In this document: positions 24,514-32,758 of the stretch, piece after piece
How positions within the stretch are numbered: the stretch's first letter is position 1
Layout of the letters: the number at the start of each line of letters is the position of its first letter
Source of the DNA: Bacillus sp. ISL-34
GTDB taxonomy: Bacteria > Bacillota > Bacilli > Bacillales > DSM-1321
DNA: 64,000 bases
Direction of reading: 5' to 3'
Assembly (NCBI RefSeq): GCF_018613325.1
Contig: NZ_JAGGQJ010000025.1
Span: forward strand, 1 to 64,000
Position numbers and translations under genes: made by a program
The notes under the pieces: generated by a model
Databases searched by the model: none
Seen by the model: only the letters and a program-made list of their open reading frames with translations
What the model was told of the DNA's origin: nothing

Positions 24514-25818
24514 TCAAATAATAGTAATAGCTCCTGTTAGCAGGGCTACGATAGTCATGATAATCGTTGTTCCAAATGCCCATTTAAAAATAAAACGCTG
24601 ATGATCCCCTAAATCAACTCCTGTCATTCCTATAAGAATAAACGTAGATGCTGTTAATGGACTTAATGGGAAGCCGGTTGTCATTTGCCCCAGTATAGCT
24701 GCCCGGCCAACTTCAATGGGATCAATTCCAAAAGTAGAAGCGGTTTGACTTATGATAGGTAACACTCCAAAATAGTAAGCATCCGGTGTAAAAACTAAAC
24801 TAAGAGGCATGCTTGTAATCGCTGTCAAAATAGGTAAGTAGCCCGCCATCGCTTCAGGTATAACCGACACCATTGAAAGCGCCATAGCATCAATCATTTT
24901 TGTCCCGGTCAAAATACCGGTAAAAATCCCCGCCGCAAAAATCATGGTCGAAACCATAACAACGTTGTTTGCGTGACTTGTGATACGCTCAACCTGTTGT
25001 TTTTGGTTTGGGTAATTCACCAATAAAGCAATTGTAAAAGCAATAATAAACAAAGTAGGAAGTGGAAGCCATACTTTGATTAAAGCGATGAGAAGAATCA
25101 ATGTCAAAATAAGATTAAACCAAAAAAGTTGAGGACGTTTAAATTCTATCGTCGTTGCCGCTAATTCTTGAAAAGCTATGTTGTCCTTTTCCCCCATATC
25201 TATAATCCCTAATCTTTCCCTTTCTCTTTTTCCAAGCAAATAGGATGAAAACAACACCCATAGGACACCTGCAACCATAGCAGGTAGAATAGGATTAAAT
25301 AGTTGAGCAGAAGTAACATTCAAAGTTGCCATCGCCCTTGCTGTTGGACCGCCCCAGGGGGCAAGATTCATGACACCTGCGCCCAAAGCCACTACACCTG
25401 CTAAAATGAGAGGGTTCATCTTCAATCTCTTATAAAGAGGAAGGAAGGCGGAAACAGTAATCATAAAAGTAGAAGTACCATCCCCATCTAGGGATACAAG
25501 CATAGTGATAACAGCCGTGCCCACCACCACTTTTAAGGGATCTCCTTTCACGATAAGAAGCATCTTAGATACGATTGGATCAAACAGACCTGTGTCCATC
25601 ATCAGTCCAAAATATAAAACAGCAAAAGCCACCATAATTCCCGTAGGAGCAACCTTTTCGATACCCGCTAACATCATTTCTCCTATCCCCAAGCCAAATC
25701 CGCCAATCAAAGAAAATACGATCGGCACCAACACCAGAGCAATTAAGACTGATAAACGTTTTGTCATAATGAGGTAAAGGAAAACTCCTATTGTCAAGAA
25801 ACCTAAAATAGCTAACAT
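24514..25818 (-). CDS. CitMHS-family carboxylate (metal-citrate-type) transporter
   Basis: 434 aa with ~12 membrane segments. AFAVLYFGLMMDTGLFDP, MLVSLDGDGTSTFMIT and APWGGPTARAMATLNV match the CitMHS fold of CitM/CitH. It is the first gene of the sigma-54 operon and its start lies ~125 bp downstream of the inferred transcription start. CitM proteins carry divalent-metal citrate with protons, but AtuA-linked members may carry other di- or tricarboxylates. The AtuA gene follows after 7 bp. Confidence 0.87.
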   Translation of the reverse strand: MLAILGFLTIGVFLYLIMTKRLSVLIALVLVPIVFSLIGGFGLGIGEMMLAGIEKVAPTGIMVAFAVLYFGLMMDTGLFDPIVSKMLLIVKGDPLKVVVGTAVITMLVSLDGDGTSTFMITVSAFLPLYKRLKMNPLILAGVVALGAGVMNLAPWGGPTARAMATLNVTSAQLFNPILPAMVAGVLWVLFSSYLLGKRERERLGIIDMGEKDNIAFQELAATTIEFKRPQLFWFNLILTLILLIALIKVWLPLPTLFIIAFTIALLVNYPNQKQQVERITSHANNVVMVSTMIFAAGIFTGILTGTKMIDAMALSMVSVIPEAMAGYLPILTAITSMPLSLVFTPDAYYFGVLPIISQTASTFGIDPIEVGRAAILGQMTTGFPLSPLTASTFILIGMTGVDLGDHQRFIFKWAFGTTIIMTIVALLTGAITII

Positions 25819-25953
25819 ATAATCCCTCCCAATGAGTCGTAAATTGAATATTTACTGGCTTAGCTCAGTTGAAAAAATTTTTTCCCCACGAGGCATATTT
25901 ACCAAAGATTCCATTGCCCTTTCTATAAGAATTTTGCTGTGTACTATACTTTT

Positions 25954-25969
25954 TGCAAGAACCATGCCT
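25954..25969 (-). promoter_or_regulatory. Sigma-54 (-24/-12) promoter of the CitMHS-AtuA operon
   Basis: Read on the minus strand: AGGCATGGTTCTTGCA. The GG and GC are separated by exactly 10 nt, and TTGCA is a perfect -12 element. It matches TGGCACG-N4-TTGCA at all but two or three positions. Transcription would start near 25942 in front of the CitMHS gene. An enhancer-binding protein gene and three upstream sites flank it. Confidence 0.8.
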
Positions 25970-26085
25970 AAACAAAGAAAGTTATATTAAATTATCATTG
26001 AAGTTTGATTTTCTTAGGTGTTTGTTCACTCTAATGCTGATTTATCAGTTATTTAAGTACTCACTTAGAAATTTTAAAAACAAAA

Positions 26086-26117
26086 AAAGAAAGCACTTTA
26101 TTGCTAGCGCTTTCTTT
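26086..26117 (-). terminator. Rho-independent terminator of the enhancer-binding-protein gene
   Basis: AAAGAAAGC (26086-26094) pairs with GCTTTCTTT (26109-26117). On the minus strand a T-rich run follows. It insulates the sigma-54 promoter from read-through, leaving operon expression to the activator. A partial cre-like sequence (26102-26115) overlaps it. Confidence 0.75.
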
Positions 26118-26131
26118 TATAGTGGATTCAA

Positions 26132-26149
26132 TTTCTAATTTTTTAGAAA
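26132..26149. promoter_or_regulatory. Upstream activator site 1 (inverted repeat)
   Basis: TTTCTAA-TTTT-TTAGAAA, perfect 7-bp arms, ~167 bp upstream of the -24 element. One of three copies of the same 18-bp element between the activator gene and its inferred target. Confidence 0.7.
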
Positions 26150-26205
26150 AAATTATTACGAAGATTCTCAAATAAATTACTTATCCCCTAATTCTATAAC
26201 CTTGG

Positions 26206-26231
26206 TGGATTTCTAATTTTTTAGAAATCCA
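26206..26231. promoter_or_regulatory. Upstream activator site 2 (longest inverted repeat)
   Basis: Same core TTTCTAA-TTTT-TTAGAAA (26210-26227), here extended to perfect 11-bp arms starting TGGAT and ending ATCCA. ~240 bp upstream of the -24 element. Confidence 0.75.
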
Positions 26232-26239
26232 TGGATATT

Positions 26240-26257
26240 ATTCTATTTTTTTAGAAA
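26240..26257. promoter_or_regulatory. Upstream activator site 3
   Basis: Matches the 18-bp core at 16 positions. It starts 30 bp (about three helical turns) from site 2, so two activator dimers could bind on the same DNA face. It lies just past the activator stop codon. Confidence 0.6.
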
Positions 26258-26262
26258 TCACT

Positions 26263-27678
26263 TTAAATAATACGGTATTTTTTCATTTTATTATATAAGG
26301 TGGCCAAAGACACTCCTAGAGAATTTGCGGTTTTTTTTCTTCCTTCCATATCATTTCCGAACTTCCCCAAAATTTCTTGGATGAATTTTGATTCTGCTTC
26401 TTCCGTTATGTCCTTTAGTGTTTGACCGTTTGGTTTTAGAGTAGAATCTAAGCGATTCAATTCAAGCTTCATCATCACATCTGGTAAATGGTGGAACTTT
26501 ATTTCCATACCTTCTGCCATACAAGTTGCATAGTCGATCACATTTCTCAATTCTCGAACATTGCCAGGCCATTCATATGACCGTAAAAATTCTAAAGTTT
26601 GTTCGTCAATAGTGTACATAGAACCATCCCTAGCTGGTGGAGTTAATGACGAACGAAGCAATGAATGAACCAATTCAGGGATATCCTCTCTTCGTTCTCG
26701 AAGAGGTGCTATCTTTAAGCCTATAACATTAAGTCTATAAAACAAATCTCCGCGAAAATGATTTTTATTTACAAGCTGTTGTAAATCACGGTGTGTAGCG
26801 GCAATAATCCTGACATCAATATTTCGCTCTTCTGTTTCTCCTACCCTTCTGATCTTACTTTCTTGTAACACCCTGAGTAACTTAGCCTGAAGATCATATG
26901 ACATATCACCAATTTCATCCAAAAAGAGCGTACCCTGGTCTGCCATTTCAAATAAACCGATTTTACCGCCTTTTTTTGCATTGGTAAAGGCCCCATCTCC
27001 ATAACCGAATAACTCACTTTCTAATAAAGAAGGTGGAATAGACGCACAATTAACTGGAATAAAAGGCTTATTACCACGATGGCTTTTATGATGAATAGCC
27101 TGTGCGAATAATTCTTTTCCTGTCCCACTCTCGCCGATAATTAAAATTGGAAAGTTGGAATCGGATACCCGTTTTGCTACATACACTACGTCCTTCAACC
27201 CGCCATCTTTTCCAATAATGTCATCAAAAGTGTATTTTACCTTATAAAGCGAATTCATCTGCTTTTTAAGCTGGCGGACTTTCTCGTTTTGTTTTTGAAG
27301 TTCAAGTGACAATTTATGAACTTCAGTTAAGCTTTTGCAGACGGACACAGCGCCAACAACCTGTTCATTTAGAATAATTGGAGCCATATCGACCACATAT
27401 TCCCGGTCTTTGGTCTTTCGGTAGACCCCAACACGACACTGACAATCTTTTAGTGTTTTTGTAAGTTGCGCTCCGGGCCGATATTTTACCAGTGGCTCCC
27501 CTATGATTTCAGCAGTAACACCAGTAATACGTGTATATTCAGGATTAATCATCCTTACATACCCATTATGATCAATCACTAAAACACCATCATTGATTGA
27601 CTCTATAATTGCTTTCCACCAGCCTATGCTATTTTCACTAATTGAAGCAGTGTTTTTATTATTTGATTGCTCTTTCAA
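26263..27678 (-). CDS. Sigma-54-dependent enhancer-binding protein with PAS domain
   Basis: 471 aa from a TTG at 27678 with AAAGGAG 8 nt upstream; a GTG at 27696 is an alternative with a weaker site. Order: PAS sensor (~20-120; DGVLVIDHNGYVRMINPEY), short coiled-coil linker, AAA+ domain (~155-390; Walker A GESGTGKE, Walker B LFLDEIGDM), C-terminal Fis-type helix-turn-helix (~430-471; GRKKTANSLGVSLATLYNKMKK). The sigma-54 contact loop reads GAFTNA in place of GAFTGA. The PAS domain has a CQC pair in the region KDCQCRVG. No phosphoacceptor domain, so it probably senses a ligand. It lies next to three repeats and a -24/-12 promoter, its clear target. Confidence 0.9.
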   Translation of the reverse strand: MKEQSNNKNTASISENSIGWWKAIIESINDGVLVIDHNGYVRMINPEYTRITGVTAEIIGEPLVKYRPGAQLTKTLKDCQCRVGVYRKTKDREYVVDMAPIILNEQVVGAVSVCKSLTEVHKLSLELQKQNEKVRQLKKQMNSLYKVKYTFDDIIGKDGGLKDVVYVAKRVSDSNFPILIIGESGTGKELFAQAIHHKSHRGNKPFIPVNCASIPPSLLESELFGYGDGAFTNAKKGGKIGLFEMADQGTLFLDEIGDMSYDLQAKLLRVLQESKIRRVGETEERNIDVRIIAATHRDLQQLVNKNHFRGDLFYRLNVIGLKIAPLRERREDIPELVHSLLRSSLTPPARDGSMYTIDEQTLEFLRSYEWPGNVRELRNVIDYATCMAEGMEIKFHHLPDVMMKLELNRLDSTLKPNGQTLKDITEEAESKFIQEILGKFGNDMEGRKKTANSLGVSLATLYNKMKKYRII

Positions 27679-27696
27679 GGAATTAACTCCTTTCAC

Positions 27697-28231
27697 CCTT
27701 ATAGTTCATATTTCAGCTTTTTTCGCCTGGATTTATTTCTTTAATTTTATCTCTAAACTTCTCATTCGTGGTAATTTCCTTTGTGGTTGTTATGTTTCGC
27801 TTGGCATGTCTGGAGAGGTTAGCCGTTGCAACGATTGACCATAATTAGGACATGGAAGTTGTGCGTCTACTTGTCATTGTGTGTAACCTTATTGACTACC
27901 TTTGTTTTCGTATCTTTTATCTTTGTGTACGAGTATGCATAAATAGGCGTTTAAGGACTTGACTTGGAGCCTCTGGGGGGACGATTTGTCTTGAAAGACT
28001 GAAGAAGCAGTTATTTCATCAGACGGCCAATCCTATCATAAAGTCCTATCAATATGTACGTTGAATATTATAGATTTACTGTAAATATTGTCTCAACTAA
28101 ATCAGCCATTTTTCTACCTTAAAACTACGTTGAACCCGGTGGTAAATCATATTATAGCTAATGGGGTTTTAATAGAATGTCTTGACTGGTGTTTTTAAAC
28201 GGTTCAAAACATCTCAATGATTTTAGAAGCG
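27697..28231. other. Intergenic region upstream of the enhancer-binding protein
   Basis: About 535 bp with no supported gene. It must contain the activator's own promoter; I see no strong sigma-A or sigma-54 match to name. Confidence 0.4.
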
Positions 28232-28278
28232 AAAATGACCTAAGCCTCTCTGATTCTTAGAAAGGCTTAGGTCATTTT
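28232..28278. terminator. Terminator hairpin after the GntR gene
   Basis: AAAATGACCTAAGCC (28232-28246) pairs over 15 bp with 28264-28278. It lies just past the gntR stop codon. A and T tracts at the stem ends allow action on both strands. Confidence 0.75.
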
Positions 28279-28288
28279 ATGTGCCAAA

Positions 28289-28996
28289 TCAATTCTTCCG
28301 TGACATTTTCATTGCGAATGAGTACATATCAGATCTGAATAATCCTTTGTAATACTCTACTAAATTACCATCTGAATCAAAAATCATCCGTTCTGTAATC
28401 AGCAAGCACATCGTTTCTGTTATCCCTAAATGTTCAGCATCTTCTTTAGTCGGAAAGCCGCAGGTTATGATTTGTTCCGCTTCACAAAAGTCAATGTTTA
28501 GATCACCTTCGAGTGCATCATACAATACGGTTGTACTTAAATCGAATTTCGTCAATTTTTTTCCTAGGTCCAAAGAATAATAATGCAATTCAATGGCTAT
28601 TGGGACATCCCCCTGTAACCGCAGCCTTTTAATATGGTAAGATTCATCTTCGAACCCATTAGCATCAGCTATATTTTCAGGTGTCATGACACGGCCATGA
28701 TCTAGTAGTTTAATACCCATGCTTTTAGTGGTTTCAGTGAAACTTATCATCTTTAGCCATTCTTGTACAGGTTTAAGGGAAACGAACGTTCCCTTTCCAT
28801 GCCTCTTCTCCAATATTCCCTCACGAACCAGGATGGATACGGCTTCCCGTACAGTACTCCTGCTGACAGAATACATATCCATGAGTTCCCTTTCACTAGG
28901 GATTTTGTCTTTATAATAACCTTCCAAAATCTGATTTTCCAATATGGTTTTCAATTGAGCATGTAAAGGGATTGGATTTTTAAAGTCTAACTCCAT
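28289..28996 (-). CDS. GntR/HutC-family regulator of the sulfonate/phosphonate locus
   Basis: 235 aa. Winged helix-turn-helix at residues ~10-75 (IPSERELMDMYSVSRSTVRE, then ILEKRHGKGTFV), followed by a UTRA effector domain (~95-230) as in HutC, PhnF and NagR. The same 20-bp operator is found at its own promoter, at the xsc promoter and at the APC permease promoter. It is therefore very likely the repressor of this locus and of itself. The UTRA ligand is probably an intermediate or substrate such as taurine, 2-aminoethylphosphonate or the aldehyde. It follows yeiH but is separated by a terminator and has its own promoter. Confidence 0.9.
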   Translation of the reverse strand: MELDFKNPIPLHAQLKTILENQILEGYYKDKIPSERELMDMYSVSRSTVREAVSILVREGILEKRHGKGTFVSLKPVQEWLKMISFTETTKSMGIKLLDHGRVMTPENIADANGFEDESYHIKRLRLQGDVPIAIELHYYSLDLGKKLTKFDLSTTVLYDALEGDLNIDFCEAEQIITCGFPTKEDAEHLGITETMCLLITERMIFDSDGNLVEYYKGLFRSDMYSFAMKMSRKN

Positions 28997-29020
28997 AAAA
29001 TTTCCTCCAAGCAGAAAAAG

Positions 29021-29040
29021 ACATCGTAATGTTCGTATCA
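29021..29040 (-). promoter_or_regulatory. GntR operator copy 1 (gntR promoter)
   Basis: On the minus strand TGATACGAACATTACGATGT, which fits the consensus TGRTAC-KR-ACRT-N4-AYGT shared by three promoters here. The ACAT-N4-ATGT part is an inverted repeat. It begins 8 nt after the -10 box and covers the transcription start: autoregulation. Confidence 0.75.
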
Positions 29041-29048
29041 GTTCTTAT

Positions 29049-29077
29049 ATTGTAAACCAAATAGTTATAATATTCAA
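29049..29077 (-). promoter_or_regulatory. Promoter of gntR
   Basis: Minus strand: -35 TTGAAT (29072-29077), 17-bp spacer, -10 TACAAT (29049-29054), followed by the shared operator. Confidence 0.65.
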
Positions 29078-29168
29078 ACATGCCAACACTTGATTTTTTC
29101 CTTAAATTAGGATTTCATCAATTTCCACTCGTTTATTTCCAAAAATATTTTTCTTCGATGAATAAAAA

Positions 29169-29196
29169 AGCCTGAATAAATATATATTCAGGGCTT
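29169..29196 (-). terminator. Rho-independent terminator of the yeiH end of the operon
   Basis: GCCCTGAATA-type stem on the minus strand (29185-29196 with 29169-29179), followed by six T. A further partial copy of the left arm lies at 29219-29230, so two overlapping hairpins are possible. Confidence 0.75.
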
Positions 29197-29263
29197 ATCC
29201 ATATGCATTACTCATCATATATTCAGGCTTACCTAACTGGGACAACAATGGAAAGCTTATATA

Positions 29264-30316
29264 TTAAACGATAAAGTACGAGATTATGGAAAGCAGCAAA
29301 GAGGTAATGGTCATGGCTAAAAGAGGACGCATGGCTTTTGTCCGCAGTGCCTGCAGGCTTACATTCAGTCCAAGACCAATCATGGACATTGTCAATATAA
29401 ATGTAGTGGTTTTGGAAATGCCATCCATTACGAGAGGAGACACCGTAATATAAGTTCCAAACACATAACTTCCTATTAGACTCATGATTATAAAACCAAC
29501 GAGGAACCATGGAAAATCAATTTTGGCATCATGGCCCATTTTCCCGGATGTGCGTTTTTTCATCCAATACATAAAAATGAAACATAATGGGATAAGTAAA
29601 AAGACACGGCCCAATTTTGCGAGGAGTGCAATCGCTAGCGCATCTTCACCAGCCGGTGCTCCTGCCAATGCAACATGGGCGATTTCATGAAGGCTGATCC
29701 CAGACCAGATTCCATAATCCAAAGCAGATAGCGGAAGGATCGGACGTAAAAGTGTATAAACAATGGAGAAAAGTGTTCCCATTAAAGCGATTATCCCAAC
29801 GCCTATGGCTGTATCTTCTTCCTTCGCTTTCACGATTGGAGATATGGCCGCGATGGCTGCTGCACCGCATATCCCGGTTCCTACAGCAAGAAGAAGGGAA
29901 ATGGAAGCATCTGCCTTTAACCACTTTGCAATCAGGACCATCACGACTATGGCAAATGTTACTGTTCCTATGTCACGTACCAACAATGGCAGTCCTTGAT
30001 TGAAAATCACATCGATATTTAATTTCAACCCGTATAAAATAATGGCAAAACGCAAAAGTTTTTTTGCGGAAAATTCAATTCCCGTCCGGAACTTTTCAGG
30101 ATATCCCGCAATTTGACGATAAATCACGGCAATGATGATCGAGCATGCAAGAGGACCGATTCGATTGAATCCTGATATCTTGGACAGCCCCAAGCCTAAG
30201 AGGGCAATAAAAAAGGTGAAAGCGATACCGCTCAGCCACAAAAGCACCTTATTTTGTAACGGTTTTTGCTGCACCTGAGGTGTTTCTTCCAGTGGCTCAT
30301 ATTTTTCTAATTCCAT
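29264..30316 (-). CDS. YeiH/UPF0324-family membrane protein, putative sulfite/sulfate exporter
   Basis: 350 aa with ~10-11 membrane segments. LPLSALDYGIWSGISLHEIAHVALAGAPAG is the family's signature helix pair (given in part: HEIAHVALAGAP), and GTGICGAAAIAAISPI precedes it. AGGGGGAAGG precedes the ATG. It is the last gene of xsc-aminotransferase-PIG-L-yeiH. Sulfoacetaldehyde acetyltransferase makes sulfite, which is toxic, so an exporter here fits. The annotation as sulfate exporter in this family is largely from such gene context and not from transport assays that I can cite. Confidence 0.82.
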   Translation of the reverse strand: MELEKYEPLEETPQVQQKPLQNKVLLWLSGIAFTFFIALLGLGLSKISGFNRIGPLACSIIIAVIYRQIAGYPEKFRTGIEFSAKKLLRFAIILYGLKLNIDVIFNQGLPLLVRDIGTVTFAIVVMVLIAKWLKADASISLLLAVGTGICGAAAIAAISPIVKAKEEDTAIGVGIIALMGTLFSIVYTLLRPILPLSALDYGIWSGISLHEIAHVALAGAPAGEDALAIALLAKLGRVFLLIPLCFIFMYWMKKRTSGKMGHDAKIDFPWFLVGFIIMSLIGSYVFGTYITVSPLVMDGISKTTTFILTMSMIGLGLNVSLQALRTKAMRPLLAMTITSLLLSIISYFIV

Positions 30317-30361
30317 ACATTCCTTCCCCCTTTCCAGACAAACTTAAGCCCAAACTGCGTA

Positions 30362-31111
30362 TCATCCCATCCTTTCAATCGTTTGAAAAAAATCGGTTTC
30401 TTCTATATTAGTAGGTGTATTCCCTTTGATAAAATACTCGGATTCCTTTAAAAAAGGCAAGTTTGGATTTTGATTCCCCCACAATTCAGGAACAGCCAGA
30501 GTCTGGGAGCGATGGGACCTTAAGGCACGGATCTTTTTCTGTAAAGTCCCTGCTATATTCACTTCTGTGATTCTGCTCAGCCCGTTTTCCTTTAACCATT
30601 CATCATAAAAGGCATGCCAAAGGACAAAGTACAGACTATGAACCTCAAAAGCTGGAAACATTGGATCTGGAGAAAAATCGGGATCACCGGATTTTAGAAA
30701 AGCAAATTCGGCAGCACGGCCAATCGCACAATGGTCTGGATGCCCCCCATATTTCTTATGGAATGTTACTAGTGCATCCGGTTGAACTTCACGAATCACC
30801 TTTACAATTCTCTCCGCCAATAAATCGAAGTCCTCAAATTCAATCGTTTTATCCCTTACGTTTAAAAATCGCAGGTCTCTGACCCCCAATTCTTCACAAG
30901 CGTTTTTTAACTCCTTCACTCTTAGTCCAGGCAATGCCTCCCTTGTTGTAAGAATGGGATTTCCCATGCGCCGGCCCATTTCGCCTTTTGTCGCACATAG
31001 TAAAGTTATATGAACACCTCGCTCAGACATTTTAGCAATGGTTCCGCCACACAGGAAAGTCTCATCATCGGGATGTGCTAGAACCGCCAATAACCTTTGT
31101 TGTGATTGCAT
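30362..31111 (-). CDS. PIG-L/LmbE-family deacetylase
   Basis: 249 aa. The zinc motif AHPDDE lies at residues 12-17 and the second metal site at GGHPDHCAIG (~121-130). These enzymes remove acetyl groups from N-acetylglucosamine conjugates, such as BshB in bacillithiol synthesis or bacillithiol-S-conjugate amidase. It is slightly longer than BshB1/BshB2 (~220-235 aa). GGAGG precedes the ATG. It sits between the aminotransferase and the exporter of the sulfonate operon, 45 bp before yeiH. It could deacetylate an N-acylated substrate such as N-acetyltaurine, or serve thiol metabolism; both are inference. Confidence 0.82.
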   Translation of the reverse strand: MQSQQRLLAVLAHPDDETFLCGGTIAKMSERGVHITLLCATKGEMGRRMGNPILTTREALPGLRVKELKNACEELGVRDLRFLNVRDKTIEFEDFDLLAERIVKVIREVQPDALVTFHKKYGGHPDHCAIGRAAEFAFLKSGDPDFSPDPMFPAFEVHSLYFVLWHAFYDEWLKENGLSRITEVNIAGTLQKKIRALRSHRSQTLAVPELWGNQNPNLPFLKESEYFIKGNTPTNIEETDFFQTIERMG

Positions 31112-31261
31112 ATTGCCTCCTAATTCGGATTCTCCAGTTTTTCCACACTGTCAGACCCAATATGAAAAAATGGACATGGATGTCAAATCGGCTAGACATA
31201 TCATGCCCATCTTCATTTTTCGTCTATAAATATAGCACCCTAAAGCTAATCTTCTTTTTGG

Positions 31262-32620
31262 TTAGCATAATTCATATAAAACGGATTTAACCGTTTCTAT
31301 GACAAAGCGTAAATCTTCAACGGTCGAAGATAAAGGCGGTGCAATGATCAATACATTTCCATATCCAGGAACAGTATCACCATTACGTCCGATGATAAGA
31401 CCCTTTTCCTTGCATGCCCCGATTATTTTACCCATGAACTCATCGGAAACAGGCGCTTTTTTCTTTTTATCTTCCACTAATTCAATGCCATATAAAAACC
31501 CAACTCCCCGAACTTCCCCTACTTTATCCAGGGCTGTCAATTCAAATAGCTCACTTAGTGTCGATTCACTAAGATCAGATACCCGCTGAACGATTTTTTC
31601 ATTTTCCAAGATTTCAATGTTCTTTAGGGCAACGGCGCAAGATGCAGGGTGGCCTCCATATGTTGACACATGCCTGAAATGATTTAAATTTCCGTTCTCT
31701 TTGAATTTCTCATAAATCCTGGAATTCACTGCCGTTGCTCCAAGTGGAAGATAACCGCTGGTCAAACCCTTTGCCATTGTTACAATATCCGGTTGAACTC
31801 CATCGGAGTGCATGAACCCAAACATTTTTCCGGTTCTTCCAAAACCTGAAACGACTTCATCCACAATTAAAAGAACATCATGCTTCTTACAGATTTCCGA
31901 AACCCTCGTTAAGTATTCTTTCGAAGGAATAAGGACCCCGCCGCCAGAGATGAATGGTTCAAGAATAACACCGGCTACCGTTTCAGCCCCTTCAAAGTTA
32001 ATGACCTGATCGATATATTCAGCTGCAAGCAAATCGGAGTTTTCAACGTTTTCCCCAAACGGGCTGCGATAACTGTATGGCGGTGGCACATGCAGGAAAC
32101 CTGGAACCGCCGGATCATATTTCACTCTCCGATTTGCCTGTGCGGTTGCGCTTAGCGCGCCAAAAGTATTGCCATGATAAGCTCTGTACCTAGAGATGAA
32201 TTTGTATTTACCCTGATTGCCATTTTGGGAATGATATTGCCTGGCTATTTTAAAAGCTGTCTCATTCGCCTCAGAGCCGCTGTTCGTAAAAAACGTTGTA
32301 TAGGAGCCCTTTAAATGCTCACTTATTTTTGCAGATAATTCAATTGCCGGCTTATGACTCAATGTTAATGGGAAGTAAGATAAGTTAATCATTTGTTCAT
32401 ATGCTGCCTGGGCGATCTCTTTTCGTCCGTGACCCAGGTTCAAGCACCATAAACCGGAAACCCCATCTAAATATTTATCACCTTTAGTATCCGTGAACCA
32501 TGAGCCGGATCCTTCTGTAGCCATCATGGGAGCATCCTTCTCATTATAGCGATGCATCGCATGCCATAAATGGTCTTTATCCATTTGAACAAGGTCTTTC
32601 GTTTCAGTTTCCATCTTCAC
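31262..32620 (-). CDS. Class III aminotransferase, taurine:pyruvate type
   Basis: 452 aa from a GTG at 32620 with GGGGG 8 nt upstream; the frame opens 33 nt earlier. PLP-fold type I, class III: substrate region LWCLNLGHGRKEIAQAAY, cofactor motif FFTNSGSEANETAFKIAR, Asp in LLIVDEVVSGFGRTGKMFG, and the Schiff-base lysine in TMAKGLTSGYLPLGA. It resembles taurine:pyruvate aminotransferase of Bilophila as I recall it. With xsc directly upstream, conversion of taurine to sulfoacetaldehyde is the best call. The same enzyme might also act on 2-aminoethylphosphonate, because phnX is present and no class V PhnW is. An omega-amino acid role cannot be excluded. Confidence 0.8.
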   Translation of the reverse strand: MKMETETKDLVQMDKDHLWHAMHRYNEKDAPMMATEGSGSWFTDTKGDKYLDGVSGLWCLNLGHGRKEIAQAAYEQMINLSYFPLTLSHKPAIELSAKISEHLKGSYTTFFTNSGSEANETAFKIARQYHSQNGNQGKYKFISRYRAYHGNTFGALSATAQANRRVKYDPAVPGFLHVPPPYSYRSPFGENVENSDLLAAEYIDQVINFEGAETVAGVILEPFISGGGVLIPSKEYLTRVSEICKKHDVLLIVDEVVSGFGRTGKMFGFMHSDGVQPDIVTMAKGLTSGYLPLGATAVNSRIYEKFKENGNLNHFRHVSTYGGHPASCAVALKNIEILENEKIVQRVSDLSESTLSELFELTALDKVGEVRGVGFLYGIELVEDKKKKAPVSDEFMGKIIGACKEKGLIIGRNGDTVPGYGNVLIIAPPLSSTVEDLRFVIETVKSVLYELC

Positions 32621-32700
32621 TTTTGAAACCCCCTTATTATTCATTGAATGCATTAAGTTAAGTTCCCATGCTGTTACAGATCTTCATGAGCAAATTGGTG

Positions 32701-32734
32701 AGGTGCGATGACCCAAATTCAAGTTATCGCACCT
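32701..32734. repeat. Hairpin between xsc and the aminotransferase gene
   Basis: AGGTGCGAT (32701-32709) pairs with ATCGCACCT (32726-32734). There is no T run on the minus strand, so it is more likely an RNA-processing or attenuating hairpin within the operon than a terminator. Confidence 0.5.
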
Positions 32735-32758
32735 GTCTTATCACTCTTTTTTACACCA

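Noticed and set aside
27780-27805. TGGCATG sequence resembling a -24 element
   Set aside because: No GC occurs 10 nt after the GG, and no gene starts downstream on the plus strand.
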